64,000 nucleotides of DNA, taken from NCBI GenBank assembly GCA_963682025.1, contig OY821519.1, positions 163,755,803 through 163,819,802 of the forward strand, written 5' to 3'. Position numbers and translations under genes: made by a program. The DNA is from Cordilura impudica (Eukaryota; Arthropoda; Insecta; Diptera; Scathophagidae). Every line of letters begins with the position of its first letter. Position 1 is the first letter of the stretch. The notes under the pieces are model-generated. The model did not search any database. It was not told the origin of the DNA and saw only the letters and a list, made by a program, of their open reading frames with translations. This document shows positions 9,862 through 20,069 of this stretch, in pieces.

Positions 9862-11457
9862 AGAATAACACTACGATTTTTGTGATAGGTCGTGTACAGG
9901 TCCCATTAGCAGTTCGTATATCGACAACTCTAGTGTTTTGATTATCTCCTGGATAAGTTTTAGTTATTCGACCTAATTTCCAGTGATTGGATGGCAAGTT
10001 ATGTCTTTGATGACTACGAGATCATTGACCTTGACATTTTCTTTTGGATATTTCCATTTATATCGGCGAGATATTCTGATTTCCATATTTGACAAAATGA
10101 ATGGTAGATTATTCGAAGGCGCTTCCAGCGGTTTGCAAGGGTCAGATTTTCATTTGATGAATCTGGTTCAGCTGTAGCCATGAGCGGGGTGCCAATAAGA
10201 AAGTGTCCAGGGGTCAATGGGGTCAAATCGTTAGGGTCATCGCTAGCAGGGCTTAAGGGTCTAGAATTGAGGCAAAATTCGATTCGAGTCAAAATTCTAG
10301 ACAACTCTTCAAATGTGAATTTCATATTTGGAATTATTTTTCGTAAATGGGTTTTGAATAATTTTACGCCTGCCTCCCAGAGTCCACCCATATGTGATGT
10401 TGAAGAGTCTTGATGAATTCAATTCTATCCTTTTTGATAAGTTCTGCTGCTCCGACAACATTTGTACCATTATCGGAATATATATTAGCTGGACAACCAC
10501 GTCTGTGAATGAAGCGGGAAAATGCGGCTAAAAGGGCTTGGGTCGATAAGTCACTCGCTGCTTCTAGGTGAACAGCTTCAGTAGTAAAGCATACGAAAAT
10601 GCAAACATACCCTTTTGTGATGAGACATGCTCGGCCAGTAAAATTTCAAATGTCGAAGGGTCCAGCATAATCTACACCTACTGTTTCATATGGTCTTGAA
10701 AGGGTAGTTCGTTCGGGTAGTAAAGATGCCATAATTTGATTTTGTGTCTGTTTTTTATATAAAACAAAAGTTTTGTAATTATTGATGACATTTTTGACTG
10801 GGGGTCGTAATCTAAATATCCAATATTCTGTTCTAAGAATTCGAATCATGAGTTGATTTCCGCCATGTAAAGTTATTTTGTGTGTAAATTTGGTAATCAA
10901 TCGGATCAAATTTGAATCATACGGTAGCAATATTGGATGGTGCTCTTTGTACGTTAGGGCTGGTGACTGAACGAGGCGACCATTAGTTCGGATTATACCC
11001 ATTTGATCCATGAATGGATTTAACGTCAAAAGTTTGCTAGTATTGGAGATTTTAGCTTTGAGTTTTAAATGTCGATATTCATCAGGAAACTTTGTTGTTG
11101 GGTCAATATGATGAGGCGATTTTTGACCGACTTTATTTCGCCTCCTGTTATTTCGGTTGATGAGATTCTGAGATGGGTCCTTGACGTTCCAGTGTTTCTC
11201 CAGAATCGTAAAACGTACGCGATAGCTCTATATGCGCGAGATAATGATGAAAAGCGACTTAGAGGGTCTTCATAAGTTGTTGTTGGAAAGACTTTAATGG
11301 TATTCGCTTCAATATTTGTGTGATGCGGAGATATTGGTATTGGCCATTGATTTTTTTGAGATTTTAACCAAGAGGTTCCAAATCACCACAAGTTATTAGT
11401 TTGAAGTTCCTTTGGTGAACAACCTCTGCTTGCGACATCTGCAGGGTTTTTTTTGGA
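9862..11457 (-). pseudogene. BEL/Pao integrase region
   Basis: Minus-strand integrase of a BEL/Pao element. The zinc-binding region (ITLHGGNQLMIRILRTEYWI) lies near 10880-10820, with its later cysteines lost (NNYKTFVLYKK). The core begins VDYAGPFDI near 10670 and continues through a broken stretch containing NIYSDNGTNVVGAAEL (about 10480). The C-terminal part is open from 10391 to 10014 (FEELSRILTRIEFCLNSRPL) and ends with the family's HWKLGRITKTYPG tail near 9980 and RPITKIVVL near 9865. Stops and frame changes separate the pieces. Confidence 0.85.
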
Positions 11458-12098
11458 TTAGACATGCTGCCAGTTTTGAATTCCAACTTTTTGTACAATT
11501 TCTGAAACTCGATTTCCCACAAAGGTATTCCAGGTACATGGAGGTTTCTTCAGCCAGGATAACACAATTGTAGAGTCTCTCCAAAAATATGCCCTCAAAT
11601 TGGGGGTCTGTAGATTTGGTAGAATTCCAACAGCCAAATTTGCTAATAAGACAGATCCACACAATTCTAACCTTGGAAGAGATACTTTTTTGAGAGGGTC
11701 AACTCGAGTCTTTGAGGTTAAAAGAAATGAGTGTACATTGTTGTCGTCAAGCTGAATTCTGATATATGTTGCTGCGTAAGCCTTTTCTGAGGCGTCGCTT
11801 AATCCGTGAATTTCTATTTCACAGGAGGGGCTATAATTAATCCAACGGGGTATTTTTATAATATTAATGGAAGGACAATTTTTACCGAATTTTTGCCATT
11901 TTATATGTGCAAGGGGTTTTATCATGTCGTCCCAATCTATTTTGTCCAGCCACATCTGTTGCATGATTAATTTTGCATCTACAATAATTGGGGCTAGCCA
12001 TCCACAAGGGTCAAAAAACTTAGCTATTGTAGATAATACTTCGCGTTCAGTAAACATTTGTTTCAATTCAATATGTTTAAGCGGGTATAGAGTATTCT
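11458..12098 (-). pseudogene. BEL/Pao reverse transcriptase C-terminus and RNase H
   Basis: Open frame of about 200 residues. REVLSTIAKFFDPCGWLAPI is the hallmark at the end of the BEL RT; the RNase H-like part follows with IHGLSDASEKAYAATYIRI and RVDPLKKVSLPRLELCGSVL, then RDSTIVLSWLKKPP. Its upstream end stops at about 12098, where a LINE on the other strand begins. The RT catalytic core is missing. Confidence 0.9.
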
Positions 12099-12103
12099 GA
12101 TTT

Positions 12104-12435
12104 AATCAGGAGGCGGAGGTGGAGCAGCCATTTATGTTAAAAATAATATAACTTGCAAATATCGGTGTAAAGCAGAAGAAAATGAAAAAGTAAAAAAAAT
12201 GTTGGTTGGCTGTGTTTATAGGCCTTATAAACGAATTGATTTCTCTAACTTCATTACAATGCTAAAGACATTAACCGTGCCGTATAATGATGTTGCAATG
12301 TTAGGTGATTTTAACTCTAATATTCTTGTGGAATCATCTCTTAAGGATAACATGGCATCTCTAGGACTTTCTCCAATAAATACAACTGTCCCCATACACT
12401 ACATAAACACATGCAGTACACTACTCGATCATATA
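12104..12435 (+). pseudogene. LINE endonuclease domain fragment (Jockey/CR1-like)
   Basis: AP-endonuclease domain of a non-LTR retrotransposon: GGGGGAAIYVKNNI, VGCVYRPYKR, the catalytic VAMLGDFNSNI near 12296, and a C-terminal CSTLLDHI. The endonuclease nicks target DNA for target-primed reverse transcription. The N-terminus is missing at the BEL/Pao junction. The reading is cut by a MITE at 12436 and resumes in register of content at 12841 (IYVGDMSK). Confidence 0.85.
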
Positions 12436-12840
12436 TCGCACCTTAAATACAAAAGCGACACAACTCAAAATTTTCCAATATTCAGGAGAGGCAAAAAACT
12501 GTATATGTAAAAATTATTGTATTATTTAAAAAAATTTAGTTTTATTATGAAAATGTCCATTTTGAGGAAAGTTTTGCTATACTTTTTTTTTAATATATAT
12601 TGTGTGTGTGGAAATAAAATATAATTTTGAGTTATGACTCTCTCACTGAAATTTTTTCATTTGACTAGTGATATTATCTCAAGTTGTGCCCCAGATATAG
12701 CGGCATTTTTCCTGTTAAAGAAGATAGTTATGAGAAATAAATTTCTGCAGTAGTTAGAAATGTGTATTGTGAATTAATGTATGGAAAAAAGTCAATTTTG
12801 GAAAATTTTGAGTTGTGTCACTTTTGTATTTAAGGTGCGA
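12436..12840. mobile_element. 405-bp MITE with 43-bp terminal inverted repeats
   Basis: Both ends carry TCGCACCTTAAATACAAAAG followed by YGACACAACTCAAAATTTTC, inverted; 42 of the 43 terminal positions match. It is flanked by TATA on both sides (12432-12435 and 12841-12844), and removing it restores continuity of the LINE endonuclease. There is no coding capacity. The 4-bp TATA duplication and the TIR do not let me assign a superfamily. Confidence 0.9.
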
Positions 12841-14040
12841 TATACGTGGGAGACATGTCAAAAGTCAATCTATATGACCAAATTTCTGCATCATCCTTCT
12901 CTTAACATGATTTAATTTTTACAACATATGAATTTCTTCTTCAAAGGGATGATCAATATTACTCTTTTCGAGATTTTAATTACTTGAGTTACAACGTATT
13001 GTATGCGAACCTCTCACAAATCAATTGGAGTAGGATTTACTTTATGACCTCGGTTGACGAACAATTGTCTTTTCTAGAAGACTACAATTATATGATGAAA
13101 CTGTCCCTTTGAAAACAAACATAAATAATTACGGCGAGAAATAAACCTTGGTTCACCTCCAGTATCCGACAATTAATTGAACGTAGGGATTTAGCTTATT
13201 CCAGGTGGAAGCGTTTTAGAACATTACAACTTAAGGCCGAGTTTCGTTCTGCTAGAAAAGACGTTAATACTCAAATAAGAAATGCAAAATCAATTTTTTT
13301 CTCAAGACGATTTAGGTCCGCTATTGATTCTAAACAAACTTGGAAGACTATTCGAGAAATAGGAATTGGTAATGTTGAAAAGAATAATAATTGCCCTATT
13401 GATGCTAATGAACTCAATAGGATTTTTACGGATATACCAACGATACCAACAAATAACAACTTCTATAACAGCAATACATTTGTCAACAGTAGCAACTCCT
13501 TTCCCGAAGAAAATATGTTCGAGTTTTCTTGTGTCAGCCAATCTGAGGTTCTTACTAGCTTCTTGAAAGTTAAATCCAACGCTATTGGATTTGATAACAT
13601 ACACCCATAATTCGTTAAAATTTTGTTACCATCTCTTTTGCCATTTTTTACTCATTTTTTCAACACCATCATTACATCAAGCTGCTTTCCAATGAAATGG
13701 AAGCATGCAAAAGTTATTCCACTTCCAAAGTCTACTACAGAATATCGTCCGATTGCGATACTATGATTCCTTTCAAAAGTTCTAGAAAAGCCTCTGCACA
13801 CACAAATAAGCGCATACGTATACAGGAATTGTCTTTTTACTGATATGCAATCTGGTTTCCGTCCCAATCATAGCTGTGTGACTGCCTTGGCTGATGCGTC
13901 AGAAAATATAAGACGTGAGTTAGACTGCGGAAAAGTAACCTTTTAGGTGCTTCTTGATCATTCAAAAGTCTTCGATACTGTAAATCGCTCCACGCTATGT
14001 ATGAAGCTGAACCTCTTTTTCAATTTTGCGCCAGTAAATT
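12841..14040 (+). pseudogene. LINE ORF2 reverse transcriptase remnant (same LINE as 12104)
   Basis: Continuation of the interrupted LINE: the linker region (RRDLAYSRWKRFRTLQLKAE, near 13165), then RT block SNAIGFDNIHP (13575), FPMKWKHAKVIPLPKS (13688), EYRPIAIL, FTDMQSGFRPNHSCVTALAD (13840) and DHSKVFDTVNRSTLC (13955), where the first catalytic aspartate is altered. Several stops are visible. It ends near 14040 at the LTR of errantivirus element 3. Confidence 0.85.
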
Positions 14041-14046
14041 CCCTAA

Positions 14047-14477
14047 CTTAAGGAATGAGTAAAAGATAGTATATTTTTTCAGTCACACTAAAAATGTGTG
14101 TACTTTATTTTATTACCATCTTAAGACTACCTTACAATGGTTTTCTTAATATCTATTTATACTGATAATTTTCTTAGACATATCTTAATCTAAGTTTTTA
14201 CCTCAAAACAAATTTTCCACTTATTATTTGTTTAGGTCACAAGTACCTTTATTATCAATAAAAAATTTGTTTATACTAATTTGTTATCTTCTTAGAATAT
14301 CTTAATGTAAGTTTTATCCCAAAACATGTTTTTTCACTTATATCATAAACTGAGATAAACACATTTCGGAATATCCCGTCATTATTAAACTAACAGAATA
14401 AATACTTTACACCGACAATCCACTGTCATAAAACTCACATTACCATTGGAAACTGATAATGCTGACATGTGTTAACT
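14047..14477 (-). repeat. 3' LTR of errantivirus element 3
   Basis: On the minus strand the sequence begins AGTTAACACATGTCAGC right after a purine tract (CACAGGGGAG, 14478-14487) that follows the env stop. It runs about 430 bp, ending near CTTAAGTT at the LINE junction. No partner LTR is in the window, so the far end is approximate. Confidence 0.6.
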
Positions 14478-14510
14478 CTCCCCTGTGTTAAAAACAAAAA
14501 CGTCCTCGTT

Positions 14511-15536
14511 TTATACTTGAGTCCGAAGTCTAAGTAATTCTGCTTCGTAATATCTGTTATATAATTCCCGTCCCATTCTTTCTTGGTGTGCCGTGTAGCA
14601 TCCGCAGAGCTGTACTAAAGAGTAAAGTATAGCGAATATTAAAATTACGTATAGTGTAGCCATTAATGGATGTTCTTCCAAAGGAATGAATAATGTAGAT
14701 ATTTTCTGAATATTCGTAAATCTATTCTCATGAGACATAAATTCTTTGTTTTTCGTTAAAGTATGTTTTATTGTCTACAGTTATGTATTGGTCAAATTGT
14801 ACCAAATGTGGTCCGTTTATGGTTAGGTTGTCTAATGTATGTTCATTGTCAATAAAAATATTCCCATTGCCTAAGTCTTCTGAGTTATTTTCAAGTTTCG
14901 TTTTACATTGTGCTGGTTCATTGTTTAAAATATTTATTGTACAGTTATCTTTAGATTCAAATTTACATATATGGGAACCAATAATATTTTTGCATTTAGT
15001 TATTCTTTGATAATTATTTTTACATAAGGCAATCTTACCATCTAGTAATAACTTTCCGAGCTTATTTGCTAAAGGATAGATGTTATACAGCTTACATTCC
15101 TTTTCAATTATAGGATATTTATGGATTATTATAATTGCTTGGTTAAATTCACACACATGTTTATCCGAATATTCAAGTATATTGATTACCGGTATTTTTA
15201 CACTTTCATTTTGTATAACAGATTCGATTTCTTGTACATCTAATGTTCCTGAGTAAAAATTATTATTTTTTGCAAAATGAATTGTGTTAGTTACTGTCAT
15301 TAATTCATTGTAAACTTCATTTAATATGAATTCTTCATTTATTTTTTGAATGTTTAGTTTATCTAGTATTTTTTCAAATTGTGAGTTAATTATTATTTGT
15401 TGATTATTATTTTCCACAAGTTGGTTTAATCTAGTTTTTATTTCGATTTCATCGTCATGGTCTGGAGTACCAGTGATGAATTTTAGGGCTGATCCTAAAA
15501 AGTTTAGTGATCTTTTACTTCTATTATTAGTGAGTT
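14511..15536 (-). pseudogene. env: errantivirus envelope protein fragment (element 3)
   Basis: Minus-strand env of a gypsy-group errantivirus, 5'-truncated at 15536. A furin-type RSKR site near 15495 is followed by a fusion-peptide-like region (LNFLGSALKFITGTPDHDD). A cysteine-containing ectodomain then runs open to 14728. A second frame (14738-14511) holds the membrane segment (MATLYVILIFAILYSLVQLC) and a short cytoplasmic tail; the two frames overlap by 11 bp, so one frameshift separates them. Its primer and pol regions are absent. It differs clearly in sequence from the env at 7033-8450. Confidence 0.85.
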
Positions 15537-15540
15537 TGGA

Positions 15541-16110
15541 TCACAGTGAATATTGGATCACAAGTTTGCGAGAATCTTCAAATTCAATTTCGGTAGGCAA
15601 TAATTGTTTTATTTGTTCCGTAATGTTTTTATATTCTTTTTCCACAACTTCCTTATTTTCTTTAATGAATTCAAACTGTATAGGCCTGCAAAACCGAATA
15701 GAGCCAGGTTTCTCGTTTTTCCAAATAATTTTGCTACTTGTTACTGAAATTAACTGAAGGGGAACAAATGTTATCATAAATATAGCCTTTTCATCAACAT
15801 TTGTTTGCTCTTCTTCATTTTCCCACTTTTGATTAAAAAGCTGTTGACCAGTTGATCCATCCATGCACCATTTTCCAATTAACTCAAATTTTGTTTCACT
15901 TATATCTTTCAAATCAGCCTCAATTGATAAAAAAAATTCTTTTGGAAGTATGATCCAATAGCGCTTGAAGTTTTATAGGGAGATTTCAGGATTATATGGA
16001 TAATATTTAGCTCCAAACAACAATTCATTGTATGATCTTAAATTATTATATTTTCCTTTTGTCAGTTGCAAATCCATAAGCATAGCTAAAGCCCCATTAT
16101 TTAATAGCTA
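15541..16110 (-). pseudogene. Transib transposase fragment (second copy)
   Basis: Minus-strand fragment homologous to the Transib transposase at 35096-37065. LAMLMDLQLTKGKYNNLRSY (near 16090) parallels FALFLDLKLTKNQYKEFRK there, and the open frame 15912-15541 contains CMDGSTGQQLFNQ, equivalent to the first catalytic aspartate region (RAG1 D600), then IRFCRPIQFEFIKE. The frame stops exactly where the errantiviral env fragment begins, and one stop lies near 15975. No terminal repeats were found, so it is a relic. Confidence 0.8.
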
Positions 16111-17039
16111 AAGCCCCATTATTAAAAAACCATTATTAACAAAAGTTCTTCACAATTATTAGACTTATTTACTTACACAATCTTGTGATTCACGTGCTTC
16201 AAAAACTGGCTTATACTTTTTACATAACGTCCACTTTTTTTTTACCAGTTGCTATTAAACCAAGCAATTTTCCTTTTAATACATCCACTTTAAAAATTTT
16301 GTTTGAACGTTCCTCTATAAATTTTACCATTATTGATGTTAATTCATCCATTTTTTTTAGGGGTGAATAAAATGAAAATTAAAAAGTTTCCCGTTTGTGA
16401 ATAACGTAGTCACTAAAATTGCTCTTGTTAGTAGGTTGGAAAATCTTGGACGCTGAATTTTTGGATACTTACTTTTGATATTTAGGAGTATTTAGTATAT
16501 ATAAAGCATCAACCTCTAAAAAGTCCTAAAAAAATTTCCAGGACTATCAAAACTTTGGTATGAGATTTTTCTAGTTATGGAAGGAAGCAATTAATCACCA
16601 CTCAATAAATATACAAAAGCTGTACTTTTTTTATCTCAAACTTACACAATATGATAAAATATAAACACAATTTTAAAATTGTGTACCAATTATATAAAAA
16701 AAAATTTAAGTAAAAACCATAGCCCTCTTTGTATAAAAAGTATATAATAGAATTTTTCAGAAGTAAATATGAGTTAAAAAATAAGTTAATTTGTGAATGA
16801 TTAATTGTAACGAAGTAAATTTTTAATAGGAAGAAGAACAATTAAATCATATGGCTTAAAGTGTAGACTTTAATTTGGCATAACAATTTTATCAAAAACA
16901 ATTTTTTTATTTTTTTGATTTTTGGCCAAAATTGACCATAGTGCACTGGTCAAAGATTTTTTTCCTATAGCCAAAGAAATACTAATTCTAGAGAAAATCC
17001 ACGATGTAACTTTGTCAACCAAATAGACAACCAAATTCG
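16111..17039. other. non-coding gap
   Basis: AT-rich sequence. A 20-bp direct duplication (AATAGCTAAAGCCCCATTAT) sits at about 16100-16125. I see no protein, TIR or RNA signal that I can defend. A short minus-strand open stretch beginning near 16351 has no recognisable motif. Confidence 0.4.
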
Positions 17040-17142
17040 AACATGTTAAATATGTCATATTCAGAAACTTTAGAAAGTTCAGATCTTAAACTTGAAAACT
17101 TGATGAATATGATGTCAATGCTAATGGCTAAATTATGCAACT
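17040..17142 (+). pseudogene. C-terminal end of a Jockey-like LINE ORF1
   Basis: Short open stretch ending SDLKLENLMNMMSMLMAKLC and a stop. This kind of hydrophobic, methionine-rich tail closes Jockey-type ORF1 (Gag-like) proteins. ORF2 follows at once, with its ATG overlapping the stop region at about 17131-17137, as in Jockey elements. The rest of ORF1 is missing. Confidence 0.5.
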
Positions 17143-19620
17143 AAATTTAAGGATAGGAATATGGAACGCCAATGGGCTTCCTAGCCATACAAAAACCTAT
17201 ACAGATAACTAACTATATTGATATATTTTTGATCTCTGAAACTCACTTCACGAATAAATCATTTTTTAAAATAAGAAATTATGATATAGTGACTGCTAAC
17301 CACCCCGATTATAGAGCGCACGCAGGCGCCGCAACTTTAATAAAATCTAGTATAAAATATGAAATACTAGATCCAATTATAAAACCTTTTTTGCAAGCAG
17401 CTGGTGTAAAAGTAATATAAGATAATGCTTCTAATATATATTCTATTTACTTCCCACCCAGACATTCAGTAAAATGTCTGGATTATGAAAACTTTTTTAA
17501 AAAACTTGGCCCAAAGTTCATTGTAGGAGGTGACTTTAATGCTAAACATCCATGGTGGGGATCTTGACTAGCAAATCCAAAAGGTAAGGAGCTCTACAAA
17601 TGCATTTTAAAAAACAAATATTCGTCTTTATCTACTGAAGCCCTACATACTGGCCAAGTGATCCTACTAAAATTCCAGACCTTCTGGACTTTATCGTTTA
17701 TAAAGGTATTTCTAGAGCACTTTTGGATAAATCAGATAGCGCAGATTTGAGTTCTGACCATAGTCCTATAATCGTTAACTTTAGTACAAATATTCAAACT
17801 GCAACAAAAAACATAAAAATCATTAATGCTAACACAGATATGAAATCTTTTGAATATTGGATAGAGCAAAATTTAAATTTGAATATTTCTATTAAAACTG
17901 AAAGCGAATTAGAGGATGCCATAGAATCGTTTACGAGCTTAAGTCATGAGGCAGCTTGTTTATCTACCCCAACACAATGTAATTCGAATAGTTCTAATGT
18001 GAAAGTTTCTGCTGAAATAAGAAAACTTATTATGAACAAACGTTGCTTGAGGTGAATTTACCAAAGAACTGAAGTCCATTTGATAAGGCCAACTTAAATT
18101 GAGCGGCTAATTACTTAAAAAAACGTCTCAAAGAATAAAAAATTAATTCCGTCAAAGACTTTCTTAAGAATTTGGATGCTACGAAAAATTACGAATATAG
18201 TCTTTGGAGGGCAACCAAATATTTAAAACGTTCTGCTAAAAGGAAGATACCGATCAAGGATGTTAATGATGTTTGGAGTAGATCTGACAAAGATAAAGCA
18301 AACGTATTTAAAGAGCACTTAGAACAAACTTTTACACAATTTGATTTAAATAATCCTTTAAATAGACATGAAATATTACAATTCCTTGATGTAGCATGTC
18401 AAATGGATCGTCCTATTAAGCATGTGGCTCCTTCTGAGGTAAAAAATATTATAAAAGAACTCAATTCAAAAAAAGCACCAGGTTACGACAGTATTGACTA
18501 TACAGTAGTTAAGGCTTTACCTAAAAAAGGCTATGTTTTCCTTACAACTGTGTTTAACTCTATTTTAAGACTAAACTACTATCCTTCCCAATGGAAATAT
18601 GCAAAAATTATAATCATAAACAAACCGAATAAACCTGAAAATTGTGTTTCTTCCTATAGACCAATATGTTTGTTACCAACATTTTCCAAGATATTTGAAA
18701 GACTTCTTCTAAAAAGATTACTGCCTATACTGGAAAAACAGCATATTATTCCAGATTATCAGTTTGGTTTCAGGCATAAACACGGTACGCCAGAACAATG
18801 TCACCGGATTGTCAACGTCATTAAGAAATACATTTGAAAAAAAAAATTTTTTTATTGTTCCGCTGTGTTCTTTCGATAGAGTGTGGCATATTGGGTTCTT
18901 ATACAAACTAAAAAAAGCTGATCTCCATTTTATCTATTGCTTAAATCTCATCTTCATGAAAGATGGTTTTTCGTCAATGTTATGGTTTTCGTACTTTATA
19001 CGATTTTTACATCAGATATGCCAACAGTGAATGGATTAACCATTGCAGCATACGCTGACGATACTGCTATACTAGCATCATATGAGTCACGAGTTGAAGC
19101 ATCTGAACAGGTACAAAATGAACTGAAACTTATACAAAGTTGGTTGCAAAAATGGAACATTAGAGTTCACACGGAAAAGTCCGTTCACGTTACATTTACG
19201 CTGAGGAAAGGTGATTGTCCAGGCCTAACTTTAAATAGAACCTCTATTCCAACAAGTAACAATGTGAAGTATCTGGGGCTACATCTAGACAGAAGACTGA
19301 CGTGGAGGAAACATATTGACAAAAAGAAGGAATATTTAAGAATCAAAACAAAAAAAAAATGCTGCTGGGATCAAAATACGAATTAAGCCTGGAAAATAAA
19401 GTTATTTTATATAAAACTATTCTCAAGCCAGTTTGGACTTATGGATCTCGGTATATCAACTATAAAAGACGAAACCAACATGTTTAGTGAAAGATATCTT
19501 GATAGACTAACCAATCATTCAAACGTTTTATCCATTAGACCTATTAAATGACAGTGACGAAATACATAGGCTAAAAAGATTTCACATACTTGATCTACCT
19601 TTTAGGAAGTAGCGATAAAT
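17131..19620 (+). pseudogene. Jockey-like LINE ORF2 (endonuclease and reverse transcriptase)
   Basis: Degenerate ORF2 of a Jockey-clade LINE. The endonuclease opens LRIGIWNANGLPS (17150) and shows IDIFLISETHFTN, AHAGAATLIK and GGDFNAKHPWWGS (17528), with a stop inside that block. The RT frame 18172-18837 holds KKAPGYDSIDYTVVKAL, YRPICLLPTFSKIFERLLL and DYQFGFRHKHGTPEQCHRIV. A damaged stretch follows, where the block A region reads FDRVWHIGFLYKL. The active-site box AAYADDTAILA is at about 19050. The C-terminus reaches HRLKRFHILDLPFR near 19570. Several frameshifts mean it is dead. Confidence 0.9.
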
Positions 19621-19780
19621 AAATATATGGAAATATATTTATATGCAAATAATACATTAATGTAATATATATTTTTATTGAGTTCATTGGAACTCAATAA
19701 TTTGAAGTTAATTGTAAATATTATAAGATTTGCTTATTATTTTTGTAAAATAGATTTCAAATAAAGATAAAATTAAAAAA
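19621..19780 (+). other. LINE 3' untranslated region and A-rich tail
   Basis: Sequence after ORF2 ends AATAAAGATAAAATTAAAAA at 19780, a typical Jockey-type 3' end. The next element starts directly in the A-run. Confidence 0.6.
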
Positions 19781-19797
19781 ACAAGTAAGAGTGTTAA

Positions 19798-19814
19798 ATT
19801 CGGCTGTGCCGAAT
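19798..19814. other. terminal hairpin of the dispersed repeat
   Basis: ATTCGGC-TGT-GCCGAAT forms a 7-bp stem with a 3-nt loop close to the element end. The same stem recurs at 46004-46020 with the loop AAA, in opposite orientation. Confidence 0.85.
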
Positions 19815-20069
19815 TTTTTGATACCCTCCACCTGAGTCTTAAACTCTATATTACACCCAATGTTGAGTACGGCTACCACTTTTAAGCTTTTGCCGATACT
19901 GAAACATTAATTTTGAATACCATTTGAATCTTGGCTAAAAAGTATTATTATTAAAAATAAGCTAATTTTAAAATATTTTTATCTGAATTATTTTTTATTT
20001 TTATATGCATTACATTTAATACAAAAAAAAAATACATAATAATAACAGGTAAGAAACTAAACATTTCAA

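Noticed and set aside
13640..14040. Host-derived reverse transcriptase or intact LINE gene
   Set aside because: Several stops and a damaged catalytic block show it is a relic.
15542..15548. CACAGTG heptamer at the edge of the second Transib fragment
   Set aside because: It lies within the coding part of the fragment beside an env junction, with no spacer/nonamer layout, no inverted partner and no TSD.
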